NCBI RefSeq assembly: GCF_000723185.1
Contig: NZ_CBTY010000009.1
Span: forward strand, 186,001-250,000
Reading direction: 5' to 3'
Length of the DNA: 64,000 bases
Origin: Candidatus Nitrosotenuis uzonensis
GTDB taxonomy: Archaea; Thermoproteota; Nitrososphaeria; Nitrososphaerales; Nitrosopumilaceae
The notes under the pieces: model-generated
The model's input: the letters and a program-made list of their open reading frames with translations, nothing else
Database searches by the model: none
What the model was told of the DNA's origin: nothing
Shown here: positions 57,655-64,000 of the stretch, piece by piece
Numbering within the stretch: the first letter of the stretch is position 1
Layout: each line of letters begins with the position of its first letter
Position numbers and translations under genes: made by a program

Positions 57655-58947
57655 TTGAAAAAATCCATTTCCGGAATACGAGGGATTTTTGGGGAGGATT
57701 TGACATTAATCGACATCCTCAGATTTTGTTCGAACTTTGCTCCCATGATCAAATCCGGGAAATGCGTTGTCGCTAACGACACACGACCGTCAAGCGATGT
57801 TCTCAGGGAGACGGCAATAGCTTCGTTGCTGGCAGGAGGAATTGACGTATACAATTTGGGTATGGCCCCAACTCCAGTGGTCTTCAGGGAGGCCCGCAAG
57901 TACGGCGCAGGTCTAATAATAACATCTTCACACAATCCGCTCAAGTGGAACGGTCTCAAATTTATCATAAATGGAAGGGGTCCAAATGAGAAAGAGTTCG
58001 CTCAAATCTTAAAGGAGAAAAAACCATCCAAGACAAAAATAGGTAAGGAATTTAGTGCTACATCCAATTATGCAGCAGATGCAGCAAGTATTATCGGCAA
58101 AGTAAGTCACCGGCCAAAAATTGCAATAGATATAGGCGGAGGCGCCGCTGCCGTCGTGGCCCCAGCCGTTTTAGAAAAGATAGGATGTCACGTACATATT
58201 ATAAACCAAAACAAGTCTATGCGTGGAGCCGATCCCACATCCGATAAGCTATCGCAATTGGTAGCGGCAAGCAAACGCTCCGATATCGGATTTGCATTCG
58301 ACCTTGACGGAGACAGACTTGTTGTAGTAAAAGACGGAAAAAAACAATCTCCAGACACCACACTGGCGCTTGGAATTCCTAAAGCGTTGGAGTTGGGATA
58401 CAAAAAATTTTGCCTTAGCATAGACACTAGTATTGCAGTCGAGAAATACATACAAAATAATGGAGGCACAGTAGTGCGCTCAAAAGTGGGCGAGGCAAAC
58501 GTCATAGATACAATGTTAAAGAAAAACTGTAAGGCCGGCGGAGAGGGAAGCAGTGGTGGATTCATTTTGCCAGAGTTCAACATGTGTCGCGATGGGATAC
58601 TAACTTCAGGCCTGATAGCAGCCATGACCGGAAAGAAGATAGTTGATGAGATAATCTCTTTTGTATCAAATTATACTCAATTAAGAACCAAGATTGATGC
58701 GCAATCGCATCTACATGATAAAGTGTTAGAAAAATTCGAGAAAAACGTCAGAAGTAAATTCAGTGAGATCATTACAATTGATGGGGTAAAGATAATAGTC
58801 GATGAGAATACGTGGTCGCTTGTCAGAAAGTCAAATACTGAAGACATAATCAGGATTTCGGTCGAATCAAATAACATACAGAAAGCAAAACAAATTCAAA
58901 AAGAGATAACCTCTCTGGTAAAGCAAAGCTATGACCAGATTAGATGA
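57655..58947 (+). CDS. phosphoglucosamine/phosphomannomutase family
   Basis: 430 aa from TTG 57655 (LKKSISGIRGIFG); the frame is open to 57613 but TATA spacing favours this start. Catalytic Ser loop TSSHNP near 86, metal loop DLDGDRL near 218, sugar loop GEGSSGG near 300. Converts hexose 1-phosphates and 6-phosphates; GlmM or ManB activity cannot be told. Overlaps thiL by 17 nt. Confidence 0.93.
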   Translation: MKKSISGIRGIFGEDLTLIDILRFCSNFAPMIKSGKCVVANDTRPSSDVLRETAIASLLAGGIDVYNLGMAPTPVVFREARKYGAGLIITSSHNPLKWNGLKFIINGRGPNEKEFAQILKEKKPSKTKIGKEFSATSNYAADAASIIGKVSHRPKIAIDIGGGAAAVVAPAVLEKIGCHVHIINQNKSMRGADPTSDKLSQLVAASKRSDIGFAFDLDGDRLVVVKDGKKQSPDTTLALGIPKALELGYKKFCLSIDTSIAVEKYIQNNGGTVVRSKVGEANVIDTMLKKNCKAGGEGSSGGFILPEFNMCRDGILTSGLIAAMTGKKIVDEIISFVSNYTQLRTKIDAQSHLHDKVLEKFEKNVRSKFSEIITIDGVKIIVDENTWSLVRKSNTEDIIRISVESNNIQKAKQIQKEITSLVKQSYDQIR

Positions 58948-59878
58948 GAAACAGATCATATCTTTGTTTCAACGTATTGTCAGTAACAGAAAACATACTC
59001 ATGAAGATGTGGAGACATTTAGAATTGGAAGGAAGTTTGGTGTACTCAAAACCGATACGTTGGTTTTCAGTACTGACGTTCCGCCAGGTATGAAACTTGA
59101 GGATGTTGCACGAAAAAGCGTTGTTGCCTGCGTATCTGATTTTGCTGCAAAAGGAGTAAGGCCGCTTTACTGTCTAGTGTCAATTTCCATCCCAAGATCA
59201 TTTTCAAGATCTCATATACTGCGGCTTGCAAGAGGCTTCAGGGCAGCATCAAAGGAATTTGGCGTAAGGATCCTCGGAGGCGACACCAATGAGGCAAAGG
59301 AGCTCGTTATTTCCGTTACAATGTTTGGCGTTGCGGACAAGATAGTTCGGAGGAGTGGTGCAAAGGCAAGCGATTCCATATTAGTCACTGGGAGATTCGG
59401 TAGGACGTCAGCAGGGCTAGAAATAATACTCGGTAAAAGAAAATCAGATAAAAAATTTGCCAGCCTTGCAAAAAGATCAGTGTATCATGCAGTACCAAGG
59501 CTCGAATTTGGTATCGATGCTGCAAAATACATGACATCTGCAATGGATTCTAGCGATGGTTTGTCAACCACGCTAGTTGAGATGTCAGCTCAGAGCAAGA
59601 AAAAATTCCTCATTGTAAAACTACCTGCAGATGCGGCACTTGATAAATTTGCAAGAATGAATAACATGAATCCATTGTCGCTCATTTTCAATGGAGGAGA
59701 AGAATATGAGATTGTTATAACTGCAAGGCAAAAAGACGTTATCCGAATAAAACAGATTGCCAAAAAAAATGGTGTCCCTCTAACCGAAATTGGCCACGTA
59801 CAGAATGGTTCTGGAGTCTTCCTTCAAGGGCATAAAGCTCCAATAAGAGATCTTGGATGGAGGCATTTTTCCAATTGA
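58931..59878 (+). CDS. thiL: thiamine-monophosphate kinase
   Basis: 315 aa. KTDTLVFSTD near 40, VSDFAAKGVRPLYCLVS near 70, GGDTNEAKELV near 117 and DSSDGLST near 200, GGEEYE near 259 are the ThiL/PurM-fold metal and nucleotide motifs. It makes thiamine diphosphate. Coupled to the upstream mutase by overlap. Confidence 0.93.
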   Translation: MTRLDEKQIISLFQRIVSNRKHTHEDVETFRIGRKFGVLKTDTLVFSTDVPPGMKLEDVARKSVVACVSDFAAKGVRPLYCLVSISIPRSFSRSHILRLARGFRAASKEFGVRILGGDTNEAKELVISVTMFGVADKIVRRSGAKASDSILVTGRFGRTSAGLEIILGKRKSDKKFASLAKRSVYHAVPRLEFGIDAAKYMTSAMDSSDGLSTTLVEMSAQSKKKFLIVKLPADAALDKFARMNNMNPLSLIFNGGEEYEIVITARQKDVIRIKQIAKKNGVPLTEIGHVQNGSGVFLQGHKAPIRDLGWRHFSN

Positions 59879-59945
59879 TGACAAATTCCAGATCCTGCAC
59901 CAAACAGGAAAATCACGCCGACTCTGGGTTTGGCGTGTCCTAATG

Positions 59946-59954
59946 TTTTTTAAA
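59946..59954 (+). promoter_or_regulatory. rps11 TATA box
   Basis: TTTTTTAAA is centred about 27 nt before the rps11 ATG, so the S11 message is probably leaderless. Confidence 0.45.
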
Positions 59955-59976
59955 CCCTCCAAGGTTTCAGTATCCA

Positions 59977-60375
59977 ATGTCAGAAGAGACTGTTGAAAAA
60001 TGGGGCATTGCGCACATCTACAGCAGCTACAATAACACCATAGTGCACATGACGGACCTGACAGGTGCAGAGACAGTAGCAATCAGCTCAGGAGGAGTAC
60101 ATGTTACTGCAGACAGATACGAATCATCACCATTTGCTGCAATGAAGTCCTCAAACGCAGTTGTAGAGGCAGCAAAAGCAAAAGGGTTCACCGGATTCCA
60201 CATACGCGTCAGAGCAGTAGGTGGAGTCGGCTCACGAGTTCCAGGACCTGGGGCGCAGGCCGCAATAAGAGCTCTTGCAAGAGGCGGTTTCAGAATAGGA
60301 AGAATCGATGATGTAACCCCGATTCCGCACGATACCACCAGAAAGAAGGGCGGAAAAAGAGGACGAAGAGTCTAA
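59977..60375 (+). CDS. rps11: 30S ribosomal protein S11
   Basis: 132 aa. [20 protein letters not shown] near the N-terminus and [20 protein letters not shown] near 78 are the S11 signature; ends GKRGRRV. It has its own promoter here, apart from a ribosomal operon. Converges with the 60372 gene. Confidence 0.98.
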   Translation: MSEETVEKWGIAHIYSSYNNTIVHMTDLTGAETVAISSGGVHVTADRYESSPFAAMKSSNAVVEAAKAKGFTGFHIRVRAVGGVGSRVPGPGAQAAIRALARGGFRIGRIDDVTPIPHDTTRKKGGKRGRRV

Positions 60376-60692
60376 ACCTCGATAAGCTTAACTTTGATTT
60401 TACTGCATCCGCTAGCTTGAAACAGATCAGATAGAAAGTTCGTAAACTTTTCATCTGCCTTGCTTCCTTTTGATTTCTTTATCATATCAGCAAGTCTCTG
60501 TTCAATCTGTTGGTGCAGATTAGGCTTTATCCAGAGTTTGAAGAATGTCCATCCAAACTTTGATGTCGGCTCGCTAAACTCGAATTCATTTTGCAGTCCA
60601 CACTTGCCCGCAATTCCAGATAGTGCATTGTTTATCAGACGTTTGTCCTCAAGATAATTTGTCGTACTTATTTCAAATATTGCTTGAATCAT
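60372..60692 (-). CDS. conserved hypothetical
   Basis: 106 aa, alpha-beta ([40 protein letters not shown]). No domain recognised. Its start overlaps the pdcD5-like gene by 20 nt, so it is the third gene of the rtcB operon. Confidence 0.72.
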   Translation of the reverse strand: MIQAIFEISTTNYLEDKRLINNALSGIAGKCGLQNEFEFSEPTSKFGWTFFKLWIKPNLHQQIEQRLADMIKKSKGSKADEKFTNFLSDLFQASGCSKIKVKLIEV

Positions 60693-61089
60693 CTTCTTTC
60701 TCTTTACTACTCAATTTATCTGAGAGGGAGACAAATTTGCCGTCCTGCTCTATGTTGATTTTAGTTTCCATACGCACGTGTATTCCCACTGATCTGAATA
60801 ATGCCAAAAGTTTTCCACCGTCGATTTCTTCGTTTATTTCTCCAGTATAGATAAGCTCGCCTAGCTTCTCAATTATCATCTTGGTTTCATTCGGATATTG
60901 TGACTCGGCATTTTGCAATACTTCCATTCCACGGTAGCCCAACTTTGATATTACTATATCTCTATACGGCGGCCTTTCCTGTTTCTTCTGAGTCGTCTGT
61001 TCTTTTTGTAGTTGTGAGAAGACGTTTTTTTTCATTTCTGCCAGACGTCGCGCCTTCAGGGCTTCAAGTTCCTTGTCCTCATCGCTCAA
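60673..61089 (-). CDS. PDCD5/TFAR19-family DNA-binding protein
   Basis: 138 aa. An N-terminal helix (DEDKELEALKARRLAEMKKN) precedes a three-helix bundle (DIVISKLGYRGMEVLQNAES, IIEKLGELIYTGEINEEIDG) typical of archaeal PDCD5 homologs. The tail is charged. Operonic with rtcB (4-nt overlap). Confidence 0.85.
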   Translation of the reverse strand: MSDEDKELEALKARRLAEMKKNVFSQLQKEQTTQKKQERPPYRDIVISKLGYRGMEVLQNAESQYPNETKMIIEKLGELIYTGEINEEIDGGKLLALFRSVGIHVRMETKINIEQDGKFVSLSDKLSSKEKEDDSSNI

Positions 61090-62534
61090 CCTTTTATCAC
61101 ACCTATCGGTACGAGTTTTGCCACTTTGGTAGCAATGCCAAGCTCATGTGAGACATTAACTACCGCATCCACGTCCTTGTAGGCCTCCGGCGTTTCTTCC
61201 ACTACGCCGTCCCTTGTTAGCGATTTTATGAAAATTCCTTTATCACTTAGTGATTTTTTGACTTGTTCCTCAGTATAATCACGTCTTGCCTTTGAGCGAG
61301 ACATCATTCTGCCTGCACCGTGTGCAGTTGAGCCAAAGCTAAGGTTCATTGAATTTGGCTTTCCAAGCAATATCCAACTGCCAGTACCCATAGAACCTGG
61401 AATCAATACCGGCTGCCCAAGATCTCTGTACTTGGAGGGAATCTCTTCCCTATTTGCAGGAAATGCTCGCGTTGCACCCTTTCTGTGAACGACTACTGAT
61501 TTTTCTTTGCCGTCGATTTTGTGCTTTTCAACTTTGGCAATGTTGTGTGCAACATCATAAACTAGTTTCATGTCCAAATCTGCCTCTGTGCTTTTGAAGA
61601 CTCGCTCAAATGATTTGCGGGTCCAGTGTGTTATCATTTGCCTGTTGCTCCATGCAAAATTTAATGCTGCAAACATTGCCTTTCTATACGATTCGCCTTC
61701 TTCTGATGTGTTCGGTACGCACGCAAGCTCTCTGTCTGGCAGATCAATGTTGTATTTTCGTAGCGCTTGCTCCGATATACGTAGATAATCAGAGCAGATC
61801 TGGTGTCCAAATCCTCTAGAACCGCAATGAATCAATACTGTAACATTTCCTTCTTGTATTCCCATTCGCTTTGCCGCTTCCTCGTCATAGACTTTATCAA
61901 TTTTCTGGACTTCAAGAAAATGGTTACCAGATCCAAGACTTCCCAGTTGTGGTGCTCCTCGCTTTCTTGCAGTGTTTGAGACCTTGTTTGGATCTGCGTT
62001 TTTGATTTGTCCGTTTTCTTCGCAAACATCTGCATCATCTTTAGTTCCATAGCCATGATCAATTGCCCAATTTACCCCCCTTACCAGAACTTCATCTAGT
62101 TGGGAATAGTTTAGTTTTATTGCGCCCTCTGAGCCGACTCCTGACGGTATTGAGTTAAAAAGGTCAGTTACAATCTCCTTCAGCTTCGGCCTCACTTCTT
62201 TTTCTGTAAGATTCAGTCTCAGTAGCCGCACACCGCAGTTAATATCATATCCAACTCCTCCTGGCGATATCATTCCCTCTTCAGCATCCATTGCAGCCAC
62301 TCCACCAACTGGAAATCCATATCCTTCGTGCCCGTCAGGCAAGACCACTGCATGGCTTTGTATTCCAGGCAGGGTAGATACATTGACTGCCTGCATAATT
62401 GTCCTGTCAGTAAGCATTTTCGCAAGAAGATTTTGGTCTGCATATATCGTCACAGGCACCTTCATGCCTTTACTAGGATCAGCTTCTATTCGGTATTCCA
62501 TATCCCGGATTTTCTTTGGCGTAAGCGATGACAT
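61086..62534 (-). CDS. rtcB: RNA-splicing ligase RtcB
   Basis: 482 aa. GGVGYDINCGVRLLRL near 90 (catalytic metal Asp/Cys), LGSLGSGNHFLEVQ near 197, VLIHCGSRGFGHQ near 234 and TAHGAGRMMSRSKA near 407 (guanylated His) define RtcB, which joins tRNA exons through a 2',3'-cyclic phosphate with GTP. Leads the pdcD5-like and hypothetical genes. Confidence 0.98.
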   Translation of the reverse strand: MSSLTPKKIRDMEYRIEADPSKGMKVPVTIYADQNLLAKMLTDRTIMQAVNVSTLPGIQSHAVVLPDGHEGYGFPVGGVAAMDAEEGMISPGGVGYDINCGVRLLRLNLTEKEVRPKLKEIVTDLFNSIPSGVGSEGAIKLNYSQLDEVLVRGVNWAIDHGYGTKDDADVCEENGQIKNADPNKVSNTARKRGAPQLGSLGSGNHFLEVQKIDKVYDEEAAKRMGIQEGNVTVLIHCGSRGFGHQICSDYLRISEQALRKYNIDLPDRELACVPNTSEEGESYRKAMFAALNFAWSNRQMITHWTRKSFERVFKSTEADLDMKLVYDVAHNIAKVEKHKIDGKEKSVVVHRKGATRAFPANREEIPSKYRDLGQPVLIPGSMGTGSWILLGKPNSMNLSFGSTAHGAGRMMSRSKARRDYTEEQVKKSLSDKGIFIKSLTRDGVVEETPEAYKDVDAVVNVSHELGIATKVAKLVPIGVIKG

Positions 62535-62634
62535 TATCGGTTAAGCCTTGTTAAAGATAATTTAAGGTATTGTTATGTCGACAGGTGCGTTAAGTCACAA
62601 GTAGATTTATTTTTGATGCACCATTGGAAAGAAT

Positions 62635-63996
62635 GTGGCAATTTTACCAATAGACGGAGGCAGATATGGCACAAAAGAGATGCTAACAATATTTGATGAT
62701 CAGAAAAAAATTGATTACCAATTAATGATTGAAGGAGCTGTTGCCATATCTCAGAGCGAGATTGGAATGATACCAAAATCTGCAGGACAGAACATCTTTT
62801 CAGTGTCAAGATCAGGCAAGATAACAGCAAAAAGAGTAAAGCGGCTGGAGGCAAAATCAGACCACGATACCGCAGCTTTGGTTGAGGCATTAAGTGAGAA
62901 ATGTTCCGCGCCAGCCCGTCCGTGGGTACATTATGGGCTCACCAGCAACGATCTGGTCGACACTAGCACTTCAATGCAGATCAAAGACACGCTTTCCATA
63001 ATACAGCCAAAGATTGCCAAACTTGCCGTCATTCTTGCACAAAAAGCAATGGAATACAAGGATATTCCTGCAGTTGGAAGGACACATGGTCAGCATGCAA
63101 GCATAATTGCGTTCGGATTAAAGTTTGCAAATTGGGCCGCAGAGATGGCAAAACACATCGAAAGAATAGAGGAAATGAAAAAGCGCGTTCTTATCTGCAA
63201 GACCCTCGGCGTAGTTGGAACCGGCTCCCTTATGGGCGCAAGGGCAGTGGAGGTTCAAAGAAGAGTTGCAAGGAGACTTGGCCTATACCCGGCGGAAGTG
63301 ACAACCCAGGTGATACCGAGAGAGCGTTATGCAGAATATATTTTTCAGCTTGCCTTGACAGGTAGCACGCTTGAGAAAATCTCAATAGAGATAAGAAACC
63401 TGCAGAGAACGGAAATCGGAGAGGTGTCAGAGCACTTTAAGGAAGGCCAGATGGGAAGCAGTGCTGTTCCAGTAAAGAGAAATCCGATAAAAAGTGAGCG
63501 CATCTCCTCGCTCTCAAAGATGCTGCGCAGCCAGATGAGCACTGCATTCGAGAATATACCATTGTGGCACGAACGCGACCTGTCAAACTCTGCAAACGAG
63601 CGATTCACAATACCAATGTGTTCAATACTGTTAGATGAGATGCTGCAAACGATGATAAGAATAATTGAAAAGCTCAAGGTAAACACAGAGAAAATACAAA
63701 GTAATCTCTATGTGACAAGAGGTCAGATATTTGCAGAGTTTGTTCTAGAGGCCCTGATCAGAAAAGGAGTACCGCGTTTTGAAGCATACCGTGACGTCCA
63801 GAGAGTAGCCTTTGAAGCTCATGATAACGGAATTGATTATATCGATGCAGTGAAAGCAGACCCTTCGATCTCATCAAAGCTGACAGAAAGTGAGATAGAA
63901 AGAATATTTTTGCCGCAATCCCACCTTGGCGCATCTCCTCAGATAATATTAAACGTAAACACCATGGTAAGGAAGGTCTGCAAGAAATTCATCTAG
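62635..63996 (+). CDS. purB: adenylosuccinate lyase
   Basis: 453 aa, GTG start. VGRTHGQHAS near 143 and the fumarase-superfamily signature GSSAVPVKRNP near 278 are present, with the catalytic His in THGQHA. It catalyses two fumarate-releasing steps in purine synthesis and follows PurA's reaction. Complete within the window. Confidence 0.97.
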   Translation: MAILPIDGGRYGTKEMLTIFDDQKKIDYQLMIEGAVAISQSEIGMIPKSAGQNIFSVSRSGKITAKRVKRLEAKSDHDTAALVEALSEKCSAPARPWVHYGLTSNDLVDTSTSMQIKDTLSIIQPKIAKLAVILAQKAMEYKDIPAVGRTHGQHASIIAFGLKFANWAAEMAKHIERIEEMKKRVLICKTLGVVGTGSLMGARAVEVQRRVARRLGLYPAEVTTQVIPRERYAEYIFQLALTGSTLEKISIEIRNLQRTEIGEVSEHFKEGQMGSSAVPVKRNPIKSERISSLSKMLRSQMSTAFENIPLWHERDLSNSANERFTIPMCSILLDEMLQTMIRIIEKLKVNTEKIQSNLYVTRGQIFAEFVLEALIRKGVPRFEAYRDVQRVAFEAHDNGIDYIDAVKADPSISSKLTESEIERIFLPQSHLGASPQIILNVNTMVRKVCKKFI

Positions 63997-64000
63997 AGCG

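Noticed and set aside
1-64000. CRISPR arrays, rRNA genes, insertion sequences, prophage or integrase genes
   Set aside because: No regularly spaced repeat units, rRNA sequence, transposase or integrase motif was seen in either strand.

Overview
The window is chromosomal DNA of an ammonia-oxidising-type archaeon of the Nitrososphaerota (Thaumarchaeota), most like the Nitrosopumilales lineage. The gene set is archaeal throughout: TFB, an RPC39-type TFE-beta with an Fe-S motif, Rpo4, RadA, topoisomerase VI A/B, a histone, Nop5 and fibrillarin, Rio1, aIF1A, aIF2-beta, S30e, S17e, L21e, PDCD5, RtcB, a type 1 copper protein and many tiny zinc-ribbon proteins. The clade assignment is inference from gene content. 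There is no rRNA, CRISPR array, insertion sequence or clear prophage. Gene density is high, many starts are TTG or GTG, and several promoters put the TATA box about 25-28 nt before the start codon, which implies leaderless mRNAs.

Layout. 1-2.6 kb: a gene entering from outside, a SirB1-like transglutaminase-fold protein, an Elf1-like zinc ribbon and a CDGSH protein. 2.6-6.6 kb: an accessory-looking, AT-rich stretch of tiny zinc proteins around an Lrp-sensor/TFB operon, ending at tRNA-Ser(GCT) with two direct repeats beside it. 6.7-9.9 kb: a phosphoesterase, isocitrate dehydrogenase, and a divergent Fur/PerR-Dps pair separated by palindromic operators, with two CPCC mini-proteins behind dps. 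9.9-12.4 kb: the archaeal operon L21e-Rpo4-DUF655-RsmA-HemK2. 12.4-16.4 kb: a gene broken by a one-base frameshift, a SHOCT protein, RadA, C2H2 micro-proteins, CrcB and S30e. 16.4-25.6 kb: a B12 radical SAM protein, PyrD-PyrK, Nop5-fibrillarin, RNase HII, Trm1, RlmE and TFE-beta. 25.6-32.6 kb: an OLD-type ATPase/TOPRIM protein, a secreted Ig-repeat protein, Apt-MTAP and small regulators.

32.7-40 kb: a histidine kinase, a membrane-anchored Hsp20-like protein, and the information-processing cluster aIF2beta-DUF424-aIF1A ... Rio1-KH-Top6B-Top6A, read on the minus strand with overlapping ends. 40-47 kb: DUF373, a cis-prenyltransferase without a normal start codon, Nudix, PyrF, PurA and small hypotheticals. 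47-50 kb: a tRNA-modification neighbourhood (THUMP/Tan1, Cgi121, a ubiquitin-like protein) with S17e. 50-57 kb: DUF389, TatD, histone, tRNA-Cys, cupredoxin, an AIPR-type candidate defence nuclease, and winged-helix and membrane micro-proteins. 57-64 kb: tRNA-Thr(CGT), a phosphohexomutase, ThiL, S11, PDCD5, RtcB and PurB.

The most noteworthy items are the unusually dense set of about 15 micro-proteins with zinc-ligand spacing, many below usual ORF cut-offs; the S17e/ubiquitin-like/Cgi121 operon, in which the Gly-Gly codons form the next gene's Shine-Dalgarno; the paired 7-1-7 operators between fur and dps; the frameshifted gene at 12.4-13.1 kb; the missing canonical start of the cis-prenyltransferase; and two isolated candidate defence proteins (OLD-like, AIPR).
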